NCBI GenBank assembly: GCA_009733775.1
Contig: WOGZ01000003.1
Span: forward strand, 1 to 64,000
DNA length: 64,000 nucleotides
Origin: Alectoria sarmentosa
Lineage: Eukaryota; Ascomycota; Lecanoromycetes; Lecanorales; Parmeliaceae
Reading direction: 5' to 3'
Shown here: in pieces, positions 1 through 10,684 of the stretch
How positions within the stretch are numbered: position 1 is the first letter of the stretch
How the letters are laid out: each line of letters begins with the position of its first letter
Notes under the pieces: model-generated
Database searches by the model: none
What the model saw: the letters and a program-made list of their open reading frames with translations, nothing else
Told to the model about the DNA's origin: nothing
Made by a program: the position numbers and the translations under genes

Positions 1-31
1 AGAAGAAGAAGAAGAAGAAGAAGAAGAAGAA

Positions 32-63
<32 letters not shown>

Positions 64-68
64 AGAAG
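1..68. repeat. (AAG)n microsatellite
   Basis: The window opens inside a purine-rich trinucleotide run with a few interruptions near its right end. Its left boundary lies outside the window. Confidence 0.95.
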
Positions 69-1341
69 GGGAATGGGGGCGGTGAATTGGCAAATGTGTA
101 AGAGAAAGGGAGCGTTGAACTAGGTCAAACCTCTATGATCACGGTGAACGTGTGTGTTTGTTGCAGAATCTAGCAAAGGTATATTATACCGCTAAAGTCC
201 GGCTAGCGCGCTAGCTGAGCATCAAGTACCTATTTATGTAAATAGTCATCATCAAAAGCTTTCCTTCCTCAGCACTCGAGAAACGAGTCTACCACAGAGC
301 TTAGACCCCATTCGACGCTCATCGTTTCTTCATAGGGTTTAGAAAGCAGTTCGACCCTCATCTTTCTTCAACAGAGTTTAGACAGCAGTTCGACACTCGT
401 CTTTCCTACACAGAGTTTAGATTCATTCGAATCTGCCTTTTCACATACAAGGCTTAGATTCGTTCGAAGCTTCCTCTTTCACACATAAGGCTGAGATTCG
501 TTCGAAGCTTCCTCTTCCACACATAAGGCTTAGATTCATTCGAATGACATGCCCATTGAAAATTCTCTTCCCAAGTCAAAGGCCCCCTTTCTGACGAGAA
601 TTTAGCAGGTTTTCTCTGGTCATAAGCCCCAGCAACCACGACTTCCAACACGAGTCTGGCCGCTGTCTTTCTTTCGACAGCCCAATCATCCTTCGCTTAC
701 ATCCTCCTCCCTGCGGTGAGTTTCCCTGTCATGGTCAATGCAACCATTATGGAACCTGACCCGTTACAGCCGCGTCCTTCAACAACGCCGTCCACAGTCC
801 TATCAACGGCTTCGATACCTATCCGCTCTGTTCCTTTCGAGGCCGCCAGCGCTCAGAATGCCTGGCATCAACATTGATGCGTCAGTAGCCCCTCCAAAGT
901 GGAAAGCAAGCCCTAAGAAAATTGCTTTCCAAAGACTAAGGTCCTCGCTGCTAGAGCACCTTCCAACCAACACTTCACTGGCAGGTACTCAAGTTGGGGA
1001 GTGTGGCTCAAATCAGTAATCAATTGCTTGAATGAGCATCCCGGCTGATATCATTGTCGTACGAGTTTTGGTACCTACCGCATGCACCAGATGTCGCCTG
1101 CTTTTCGTACAAGACAACCACGAGCAGTACATTGGGCGCAAATTTTGATTTCAATCGCCAACGGAACGTGGGTTGTATGTGTTCCATGTCAAGGGGCATG
1201 GGCAGGGCAAACAAATGAAAAGACAGCAATGGCGCCGGCTTTTGCAAGCATTCAGACAACAATGACAGACGCTAATACCAATTGTTTGAGTCTTTATTGG
1301 GTGTCACAGTAATGAGTTCATGAGCTGCCGCTCGACTTTTC
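69..1341. other. intergenic, no gene recognised
   Basis: Apart from the minisatellite I see nothing that I can support as coding. Open frames here are under 100 codons, lack recognisable motifs and overlap one another on both strands. The right end is the 3' flank of VPS36. Confidence 0.6.
296..547. repeat. 38-39 bp minisatellite, about 6-7 units
   Basis: Successive units begin with AG-G/A-GTTTAGA or AAGGCTTAGA, continue with TTCGA and a C/T-rich stretch (TCTTTC, CCTCTTT), and end in ACAC or ACAT. Units near the right end are nearly identical and those at the left are diverged. The array does not encode an obvious protein repeat. No gene is seen around it. Confidence 0.85.
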
Positions 1342-3408
1342 TTAAAAGATCCCCATATCTTCCAGATTCTTCATCACTTGGTCGACCTCAAAAAAAGGAT
1401 CAACATTGATGTCGTCGTCAAAATCGTCGCTCTCATCATCCACAAGCCAATTCTCCCAGAAGCGCAGTCCCTCGATCCCTTCTTCTCGACAAAGTGCGCC
1501 TTTCTCCTCTGCCATGTCCAACTCCTCACTTGCGACGCCCACGCTCCATCCGAACCTCTGTGCTGCTTCTTGAGCCGTAACGCCTCGTCCAAAAACCTCG
1601 TGACCCCATCCAACCTCAGGATTAAAAGATGAAGTATGCAACTCCTGGAGCCATGATAGCAGCTGTGCTATTGTCTTGTCGTCTGTTCGATCTGCTTGCT
1701 GAACGACTAGAAGTCCGTTCTTAAATTGTCGTAGTCGTACAGGCAATCTGAGTTTCTCCCATAACCGAGCGGCCTTCTCGAATTCCATGGGACTGATCAG
1801 CTCGACACCACCTCTGGCACGGTTGAAAACCGCCCAGAGATCGACGAGACTCATGATGCCTCCTTCTTTTCGCAAAATGCCCTTAGCGTCATCGGTGAGG
1901 TACTCCGCGAGGTTGCGAGCCATCTCGGATAAGTAAAGAGACTCGGAGCCGGCGCTGGAACCAAGCATGTCTTTGGTTGTTACCATATCCAATGCTTTGG
2001 CGGACTCGGCGATGAGCTGGTTGGCGTCGGCTGATCCCTCGTCAGACTTCTTTGCAAAGCTTTCAGCAAGGGCGACGATTTCCTTGGCCGAGGCCATGAG
2101 AGCGTCAAGATCTTCGAATGCAGAACCTATGACTGCTTCATTCTTTCTGCGGAGCTCGAGGCCTTGACGCTCAAGACCAGCGATTCCGACTGTTCTAGCT
2201 CTTACCGACGGCTGTCCAATGTGGCCATCTATGCGAATCGCTGTGCTGTAAGCGTTGCCTGGGGACGAATCTGGAACTGGAGGAGCGTTTTGAAGAAGCC
2301 ATTTACGTTGCACCATGGCACCCTTGAGCCTCTCGTGAAATATCTTCTCGCCGCCCGCGTGGAAGGAAAACTTGACGCTTTCCGTATCGTGGTCGATGCC
2401 AAGGCTTGCACTGTCTAGGCTTGGGCCAGGGGACTCGGGACGTCCAATCCTCTCTCCAAGGACATCTGCCGCTTTGGATTCCGTTGTAAGTAGAGGAGCT
2501 CCACACAGCTCGCAGGCGAGCAAAGATGGATGGTTTAGAAATGTGCATCGAGGGCACCGGAACCTTGACTTCGCTGGTAGGGCAGATTCTTCACGCCATT
2601 GTGCTTCAATATACTCGATGCTTGAGTTCTCACGGTACTGACCGTGACTTTCTAAGAGTGGTTGCACGGCGGCTTGGCTCTGAGATTGAGAGCCTTGACG
2701 TCCTGCAGCATTTGCAATAGATGCTTTTAGCACATGCGGGAACGAAGGCTTGACTCCGCAGGTCACACATGCGGGCAGAGGTGTGTTGGAGTTTGCGGTT
2801 GCTGTATCAAAGTTCGCGGGCACTGGATTAGAGAAGGAGCAAATCGTGCAGACCCATGTCGCGGTTTTGGATCTAGGAGTGCTGGATCCTGATCCGCTGT
2901 TCGAGAAAGGGCTTGCTCCACGGTGTACCGGGGATGTAGTCGAGCTGCGCGAAGGAGATTGTGGTGCTCTCTGAGGATTGGGAATAGTGGAATGACTGCG
3001 GATTTGGATGGATGCACGCTTGGGAGCTTTGGGGTGCAAAGTAATCTTGGGAGAGGATTTCAAGAAGCCTGCCTGCGTATATTTAATATGTTGCTTCTGG
3101 AAAGTCTCTCTGCTTACGTAGAACTCATATCTATCAACGCTCTTCAATTCGACTGCAGTCGAGCTCTTTCGGGGCTCCATGTTATCGACGTAGCATACTC
3201 GATGCGTGGTAAGGTACGCATGCCCATTTTGCAAGCCGGGTATCTTGTACTTTCTACTCAGGCTTTTGAATTAGAGCGTTGTCTCCAAATTTCCAGGGGA
3301 ACCGCACCCTTCATAGAGGCCAACTGCATCTTGGACAAAAAGTAGCGCTTCGTCAGGGAGCAAGGTTGGCCGAAGAGCAGTAGTGAGGTCCAGAGGCTGG
3401 AGGAACAT
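1342..3408 (-). CDS. VPS36: ESCRT-II subunit Vps36
   Basis: Vacuolar protein sorting protein 36, the ESCRT-II subunit that binds ubiquitinated cargo and phosphoinositides on endosomes. Exon 1 is 3408-3308 and begins MFLQPLDLTTALRPTLLPDE. The intron is 3307-3254 (GTGCGG...TAG) and exon 2 is 3253-1342. The join restores the family motif LYEGKYKIPGLQNGHAYL, giving 670 residues. The N-terminal GLUE domain is split by two NZF zinc fingers: about residues 166-203 (WVCTICSFSNP ... CVTCG) and about 265-290 (FRCPRCTFLNH ... CELCG). The C-terminal half is the winged-helix EAP30 region (GGIMSLVDLW, WGHEVFGRG). Split GLUE with NZF insertions is normal in fungi. It is divergent from the SAC3-family gene, with about 260 bp between the start codons. 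Confidence 0.96.
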
Positions 3409-3668
3409 TCAGTATCATGGCTTCAGCAAAAGTGACGCCCTCTATCTTCGAGATGGTCATCTCCGGTACGCGGGACCTACCGCTGAGCTAACGTTAATTG
3501 GTATAGATCCAATAGATTCAACCTCACTTCCACTTCGTGTTTGGCTCTATTTATTTCCCTACAACTCCACGTCAACTTCATTACATGACTTCGAGCGTGT
3601 TCGTGTAGATGCTTTGCGTCTTTTAGAGCCCTTCGATTGTAATTCTTGCCATCGTTTGGCCTTCCTCA

Positions 3669-5311
3669 ATGAACACCGCAGCCTCCGCTTGGCAAATAAG
3701 CCCGACCGTATCTCATCAAATGTCTTGTGTGTCCACCTTTTCCACCTCAACTGCATTTCATGAAGCTGACCCTCATGCAGCCCACGGGGCTTTTACATCA
3801 GTCTCGGCGAGACGGGCCTTTGTAAGACCAATACCAGCCCTATCGTCAACACCATCCCCTCCACCGTCAGCTGCAGAGAAGGCAAAACGAGACTGGCCTG
3901 AGTCTGTGCGTCATTATGTGCAGAGAGCATTCGCTACGGAGAACACTGTAGCCAGTATCCCCCGACAAGAGATGGAAATCAAATTGAAGAAAATCATTTC
4001 AAACTCAGCGGAAAATAACACTCTAGGCACAATCGATTGGGCAAAACTGCCACTGCCCCAGCAGATGATCTTGGAAGAACGTGCAAGACCTGTTCTAATG
4101 TCTGCGAATCCGCCGTGGGGAACTGGTCTCGAGCCTCTGAGCCTGCAAGAAACTAATGTGAAAAGCACTGATACATTGTCAAAGAAGAGAAAGTCTTCCG
4201 AACTGGATCTATCCCATAACGGTCAGGAGAAAGTACCACCATGGCGTATCGCTAATTCGCACAACGTCTTTGAGGACAGAATCACCTACCCGGACAAACG
4301 CCAGCGTAGTGATGTAGCTGGGAAAGGATCAAGTAAGTCCCATCACAACTTGGCAAACCGGAAGAAACGCTTCGAGGATGGCCAGCCTGGATACCCCTCC
4401 CAACAACCGTTTTCCCCAAGCAAGGCCAGTATTCCACCAGATGTAGACCAAGGTCCCGTTATCGGTCGGTCTCAGGATCTTGAGAAAAGATATTTCCGTC
4501 TCACATCTGCTCCAAACCCCGATACTGTCCGCCCACTGCCTGTACTTGAGAAGACTCTTGATTTTCTTAAGAGAAAGTGGAAAAAGGAGAACAATTACTC
4601 CTACATATGTGATCAGTTCAAATCTTTGCGTCAAGACTTGACAGTCCAGCATATCAAGACGGAATTTACAGTCAGCGTTTACGAGATACATGCCAGGATC
4701 GCACTGGAAAAGGGAGATCTGGGTGAGTATAATCAGTGCCAGACGCAATTGCGCGCACTGTATTCGCAGCATCTCCGAGGACATCCCGAGGAGTTCAAGG
4801 CTTATCGTATTCTTTATTTCATTCATACCTCCAATCGGACCGACATGAACGACGTATTGGCAGATCTAACACCCACAGAGAAGAGAGATCCAGCAGTGAA
4901 GCATGCGCTAGACGCCCGTTCTACGCTTGCTCTAGGAAACTACCATCGCTTTTTCCAATTATACCTGGACACTCCAAATATGGGTGCATACTTGATGGAT
5001 ATGTTTGTGGCTCGTGAACGTCTGAATGCCTTGTCAAATATATGCATATCGTAAGTAGTCACCTCCTGTCTTTCCTCATCGCTGACCTCTTCTGCAGGTA
5101 CAAGCCCGACGTGAAACTGCGCTTCTTCACCGAGGAGCTTGGCTTCGAGTCAGACGATGAGAGTGCAAGATTCATATGTGATCATGGCGGTCAATCTTTC
5201 CTTGAGGAACGCGACGGTGAAGTGAGGCTCCTCACTGGCAAGGCTTTGAGATTCTTCGAGACTGCCAGGAATACTGCATTCAAGAAAGTGGACATTAAGG
5301 GCCAGATATGA
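3669..5311 (+). CDS. THP3: SAC3/GANP-family protein, THP3/LENG8 type
   Basis: Resembles yeast Thp3 and human LENG8, PCI-containing proteins of the SAC3/GANP family linked to transcription elongation and mRNA processing in the nucleus. Exon 1 is 3669-5050, the intron 5051-5097 (GTAAGT...CAG), exon 2 5098-5311; the product is 531 residues. The N-terminal half is low complexity with a basic segment (KKRKSSELDLSHN). The conserved region starts near residue 275 with KRYFRLTSAPNPDTVRPLPV, then LEKTLDFLKRKWKKENNYSY and a helical repeat that holds the substrate-free PCI fold. The N-terminus is less certain: around 3725-3779 there is a possible extra intron with a GCTGAC branch and CAG end, but no donor clearly better than reading through. 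Confidence 0.85.
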
Positions 5312-5886
5312 ATCTGCCAAGCTCTTCGGTCAACCTGCCATGGGTCATACTGTCAAAATTTTTACTCTTTTTACTTTCTTCAAACACTACGCAAGGGCTC
5401 CTCGAAGAGCAGGGGCCGTTCGTCGTCTTCTCTTCCTTCTTCACACGCGTGCTCTCATTAGCTTGGCTACATTAGCAAAGCTTCCCTTCACCTCCAGCTG
5501 TCAGTCGCTCAAGGCCAATTGGTTTTCGGGGTCCAGATATCAAATCATTACTAATATCTAGGTATTCCAGCACTTCCCTTCTCAGACACATTAGGGTTTA
5601 ATAGTATAGGGGGCTTACAAGGAAGGTGGGCATGAAGGATGGAGAGGACGCGCGAGGCTAAGATCTAGTGGACTGGGAAACCTGTGCCCCTTGGGGCTGT
5701 TGACTTGTACTTCATGAGCATGATGGTTCAAGCGACGAGAGTACTTGTTATATAGGACTGGGACTGGTGGCAATGGAAGTATCACTTTTGCCACCCAAAA
5801 AGGGTCATAGATTACTGGTAGCGTGCATGCAGAGATCCTGCTTTTACAAAGTAATGCTATCACGAAGGGCGAGGATTGTGGCCAAG

Positions 5887-5945
5887 GAGAAGAAGAAGAA
5901 GAAGAAGAAGAAGAAGAAGAAGACGAAGACGAAGACGAAGAGGAA
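5887..5945. repeat. (GAA)n/(GAC)n microsatellite
   Basis: About 13 GAA triplets followed by alternating GAA/GAC triplets. Non-coding by context. Confidence 0.9.
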
Positions 5946-5976
5946 GCCTCCAGAACCTGGCACATGGCTGGTAGTG

Positions 5977-6002
5977 GTGAGTGAGTGAGTGAGTGAGCGA
6001 GT
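5977..6002. repeat. (GTGA)n microsatellite
   Basis: Six tetranucleotide copies with one substitution (GCGA) at the right end. Confidence 0.85.
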
Positions 6003-6365
6003 CTCGTTAGCGGGAAGAAAAGTGCGCAGTAGTAGCTTGTGATGACAATTGCCCAACCTCTCACTGAAGTAGAGTACCTTACCTTGTCTTACTGCCAGCG
6101 AAACAGTATTGCTGCAATTCAGATTATCATCCTTGTTGTACAAGTGTCATTAAGCTACTGGTTTCTCTCACGACTCCTCGAGTCAAAGACTCAGTACTTA
6201 TGTGACCTGCATGACTGTGATAGTACTGAGCGCCCCAGTCACCTCGTCTAGTCTTGCAAGGCGTCGCGGATGGCATAAATTTAAGTCTGGAGTCTTGAGT
6301 CTGGAAGTGGCCGAGTTATCCATCCAGTCAGTCCCAGAGTTCCAGAAACAAATGCATGTCCGGAA

Positions 6366-6424
6366 TCCTCATCCTAATCCTCATCCTAATCCTCATCCTA
6401 ATCCTCATCCTAATCCTCATCCTC
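6366..6424. repeat. 12-bp tandem repeat CCTCATCCTAAT
   Basis: Nearly five perfect copies of a 12-bp unit made of two related hexamers. It resembles a telomere-type pyrimidine repeat but has unlike hexamers and sits between ordinary genes. Confidence 0.9.
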
Positions 6425-6545
6425 AGTCCATACCTCCGCCCAATCTTTTTAATACATCAAGTATACTCTACTTAGTCCTCTACTCTACAAACGTTCAAAT
6501 CTGATCCCTAGTTACGAGTATTTCTCGTATCACTCGTATCGATAA

Positions 6546-6596
6546 GCGCGGCCGAGAAGAGAACAAGGCGCGGCCGAGAAGAGAACAAGGCGCGGC
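6546..6596. repeat. 22-bp direct repeat, 2.3 copies
   Basis: Two exact copies of a GC-rich 22-bp unit beginning GCGCGGCCGAG and a partial third copy, about 240 bp upstream of the BEM1 start codon. The exact identity points to recent duplication. Confidence 0.9.
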
Positions 6597-6838
6597 ACCC
6601 CTCTCACGCCTCCAACGCCGAACCTCCTACCTAGTACGGTAGTAATTACCCTTGATTCCAGCTTGCAGATCAGCACGATTAAAAATTTCTCTGCTCTCTT
6701 GCATACTCCAGCACATTTCAGTCGCTGCCACCTGGTCGCATGACGATCATCCTCAGCTCTCTGGACATTCAGACTCGTTGGTCCGGAAACCAAGTGCCAA
6801 GGTACCACAGTGACAAGTCTCACCCTGCCTGTCGAAAC

Positions 6839-8800
6839 ATGAAAGCGATTCGCCGGTCGATAAAAGGCGAGAAAGATACCAGACAAATCCACCACACCTC
6901 GCTAACGCCCAAGAGTGCCCTCGCCATACTTCCTCCGAAAAAGGTGTGCACTTTGCCATTCGTACAGTCCTTACAAGATGGACAAAACGGCTTACTACTC
7001 AATCCAGGTAATCAAAGCGCTCTTCGATTATAACCCAGATCCCAACAATACCCAAGAGCTAGGTTTTGCAAAAGGCGATTTCTTTCATGTTATCAGCAGA
7101 GAAGACGACCCAAATTGGTACGAGGCGTGCAATCCCTTGATACCCAGTGCTCGGGGACTGGTTCCAGTGACCTACTTCGAGGTGATCGGGAAGACAGAAG
7201 GAGGTAGACAGAGTGGTGGCTCGGCAACGTCAGGCTCGAGCAATGTTATTCCCTCACATGATTCAGGAAACGCCGAAAAGCCTACCCACACTCGCCAGGA
7301 ATCAGCTACGGCACCACGGAAACAAGGCCACAGCAGGATGCCAAGCGGGGGAAAGGGATCAGGGGCGATGGTGTACGGGGTGGTGCAGTATGATTTCAGT
7401 GCTGAGAGACCAGACGAGCTGGAAGCAAAATCAGGGGAAGCCATCATCGTGATTGCCCAGTCGAACCCAGAATGGTTTGTGGCGAAGCCAATCGGAAGAC
7501 TCGGTGGCCCAGGCCTCATACCGGTATCCTTCATCGAGATACGAGACATGTCCACAGGACAGGCTGTGCCAGACGCTCAAGGCGCTGTGACCAGAGCAGG
7601 AGTACCCAAGGTGGAAGAATGGAAGAAGATGGCCGCCGACTACAAGAATAGTAGTATTACGCTGGGGAAATTCGAAACAGCTAACTCGGGGTCGAAAGAT
7701 CAGGAAAGGATGAGCCTAAGCAATGAAAGCAATGGTAGCCCTTACGTATGTGTCCGAGTAAGCTCTCGTGCTCAGCAAATACTGATTTGAACCGCCAGAA
7801 TCTGGGTCATCATCAGAGACAGCCATCCAGGAGCAACCAGAATGGCTACGATAGACGATCACAACCAATCTCTGCGTCAATACCGCGATACATTTTCGAA
7901 AATGACAAGTATTGGTACATAATCGAATGCCAAATGGAAGATGGGCGACACTGGGAGCTCTCCCGCATCTACCAGAAGTTCTATGATTTTCAGATCGCTC
8001 TTTTGCAACAGTTTCCCAATGAATCGGTCGCTCCGCCTGGCGGCAAGAGGGTGTTGCCATTCATGCCTGGCCCGGTCACCTATGTTACGGATGCCATCTC
8101 GAATGGCAGGCGAGAGAGTCTTAATCAATATGTCAAAGAGCTCCTTGCATTGCCGCCCTACATATCTCAATGCGCCCTTGTGAGGGAATTATTCGCTCCT
8201 CGTGAGGGTGATCATGAGCTGGACCCTGACAGGGTCACCGAAGATTACCGGCATTCGAGCGGGTCGCAGCAATCATCCTATACCGGCAGTCTGTCACGGA
8301 CAGCATCCAGGCAGTCATCTCAAGGCCAGATGAATGGCGCGAATGCCTATGTAGCCATGGGACCGCCCCCGCACAAAGGCAGTCACAAAAACCAGAGCTC
8401 AGTACCTGCATCAAATGGGGTCCCTCCAGGACAGCAGCACTACCGCAATCAATCAGATTATCAATATCAGAATACGGTCAAGCCTCAACCATCTTCTATC
8501 ACTCAGGCTTCCGCAAACTCATCTGGTCCCAACAACTCGACCACCAATGTTAATGCATCCGGGGCGCTGAAAATCAAAGTCAGCTTCGAAAACGAAATGA
8601 TTGCTATCAGAGTACCAAGCGAGATCGGCTACCAGCAGCTGAAGGAGAAGTTGAGAGATAGACTGAAAATTTCGGATGAAATAATCGTACAATACAAAGA
8701 CGAGCCCACGGAGAACCTTTGCGAAATGCTGAGCGATCGAGATTTGGATGTGGCGCTCAGCAGGAACCAGAAATTGACACTGTTCGTTCAATGTGCGTAA
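6839..8800 (+). CDS. BEM1: Bem1/Scd2 polarity scaffold
   Basis: Scaffold that holds Cdc42, its exchange factor and PAK kinase together at growth sites. Exons are 6839-6943, 7008-7745 and 7799-8800, with introns of 64 and 53 nt, both phase 0. The product is 614 residues. Exon 1 carries the basic start MKAIRRSIKGEKD, then joins to VIKALFDYN, the first strand of SH3-1 (about 36-95). SH3-2 is about 156-214 (VYGVVQYDFSAERPDELEA). The PX domain is about 311-425 (RYIFENDKYWYIIE, PGGKRVLPFMPG). A C-terminal PB1 domain is about 536-614 (ALKIKVSFENEM). This SH3-SH3-PX-PB1 order is diagnostic. A start at 6978 inside intron 1 would truncate SH3-1, so I chose 6839. Confidence 0.96.
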
Positions 8801-10684
8801 TCTCTCATGAGTTTGGATACGGAACGAAGGGAAACGTTGGATTGGATGCCGGCTTGTCTCACTAGATATTTGCGCAGGCGTTGGGGTCTCTAAGCTCGAT
8901 GTTGGCTGTCATGCCATGGATTGTATTCACTCATACTGTTCTGCCTGGGGATCTACTTTACATGCTGGTGGGTTTGTGCAAGCACTGTGAAGGAGCTTCT
9001 GGTGGGAAGGCGTATGTGGAGCCGGATCATTGAGATTTTGTGAGTCAGGTTGCGAGGTACCTATGGAAATCAAAATGCTTGAGAAATTCCTTTTCAATGA
9101 GGCTATGTGCTGCCAGGACATCCCCTCCATTTGCAGCTAGATTTTTTTGACCTGATCTTGCTTGCCACCACCCTCTTTGAATCCTCCCCGCACCGCCTGT
9201 TCGCCTCATCCAACTGTCCACCCATCAGCAAGGCCACCGCCCATGCCCCCGGCCCCGCTATCGTCTCCTAACTCTTATACTCACACTTTCCGTCCCCCAG
9301 CTCCACAACCTCCTGCATCCTCTCTGGTTTCAGCGCCCACGAAGGATAATCAATGACCTTCCAACACAGTCTATGCGCAGCAATTTCTACAAGGGTCACT
9401 AGGAAGTGCGTGGGGCGTGATCGGGGATTGTTGGGAAGTGCCAGTATCGCCTGGTTGCAGCGGTCGGGTCGGGGGGTGAGAAGTCCGCAGTCGGGGCGAA
9501 CGTGCTCCAGGTGTAGTTTCAGAAGTCGAGGATGGTGGTCCAGATTAAGTCGGCTAAGGAGGTGATGGTGGTGCTGCCGTAGAAGGTAGTGCCGCAAGAA
9601 GAGGGGTTAGAAGCTGTGACAAGGGAAGGTGAGAGTGAGGCATGGCAAGGTCCCAATAGCGAGAGTGTGGGTGAGGTATAGTTGCAAAGGACAAAACCTC
9701 CTGGTAGAAGCCACGACCGCTTTATTTGTGTTTTTCATAGATGATTTCTAATCATAGTGTATTTATGGTTCGCAAGGAGCACCCATGTACGAATTACACC
9801 TTCACGAACGGATATATTGGAGACGTTCTGAGAGCTGAAGCTGTGCATTGATAGCGCAGGACTTGTTTCAAAAAGTTCGGTGGTATCTTGTTGAGCTGTA
9901 AGAGATGAAAGAATCGAAATTCGAGAAATCTGGAAGTAAAGTAGAGAGTTGACCTGGGAAATCTTCCAATTCTTATATCCCGTATATCTCGAAGTATATA
10001 CAATACATCTTCAAAATTCTAACGGCATTAGAACTGCATTAATGACAAGATCAACTTTCATAGAGACGTTTAAGTACTAATGCAACTCCGGTACCTACCT
10101 AAGGTAGGTAGGTATTTTACGATTTTGTGTGCGATTCTCAATGCCAAGGAATTCCAGCCGCACGTTTGAACGCTAATTTAAACGCCGCGAGTCCGGTCCA
10201 CGGTCTAGGGTCCAGACTTCATCAGCCAAAGAGACCCAACAAGAAGTCCACTACGATTACCAAAGAGATGTTGGCAAGATCCAGACGAACGCAACGGTGC
10301 CAGCCATGAATTGATACTCAAAATACAGGATATGACTGCCCTTGCTTCTTGTTGGTTGACAAGAAACGTGAAGGCTCTTCAGCCACCACCCACAGGCTAT
10401 GGGACTAGCAGTGCCAAATGTGTCGTTACTAGCTCTTAGACATGCTCTCGTTGAGCTACGAGCGACGACAGCTCGGGGCCTTCGCCGGACCTTGTGTTAC
10501 AAATGCCTCCAAATTTCTGCGTCAACGGTGGCGTTGGGCGCACGTGGTGGCTGGGCACCAGGAAGCAAAGCATTTTCCAAGCGATCACTGCAGATGCCAA
10601 AGCCGGGATCAAAATGTGACAGGGCCATGGCCACAGTGAGCCACTGTAGGAGTGCATGTTTTGTGCCGCAATGAGCGCGGGCTG
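8801..10684. other. intergenic, contains a decayed gene and a palindrome
   Basis: Besides the SRPBCC relic (9160-9640) and a perfect short palindrome near 10092-10110 (TACCTACCT-A-AGGTAGGTA), no intact gene is seen. Frames at 10399-10674 could in principle encode a mitochondrial leader of the downstream AFG1 gene through an unseen intron, but I cannot support it. Confidence 0.5.
9160..9640 (-). pseudogene. decayed SRPBCC-fold protein gene
   Basis: On the minus strand, pieces of a START/SRPBCC-like fungal protein can be read in more than one frame. First comes TFYGSTTITSLADLIW, where the family has a beta strand and helix, then a TGA in place of one codon, then NYTWSTFAPTADFS. A frame change follows, leading to RLCWKV and ALKPERMQEVVELGDGKCEY. 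After a TAG comes the C-terminal helix GAWAVALLMGGQLDEANRRC. The order is right for the family, but the frame is broken by two stops and at least one shift, and the middle is shortened. Alternative: a working gene with non-obvious introns. I find no splice sites that repair it. Confidence 0.6.

Larger units (their letters stand above)
5312..6838. other. intergenic with several simple repeats
   Basis: Holds the 3' flank of the SAC3-family gene and the promoter of BEM1. Four short repeat tracts are listed separately. The long serine-rich frame on the minus strand near 5900 is only the antisense reading of the GAA run. Confidence 0.6.

Noticed and set aside
3440..3520. tRNA-like A-box TTAGCTCAGCGGTAGG on the minus strand upstream of VPS36
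   Set aside because: No B box, T arm or acceptor pairing follows; probably chance.
5615..6064. Minus-strand frame with a poly-Ser run
   Set aside because: The Ser run is the antisense of the GAA microsatellite; no motif, no splice context.
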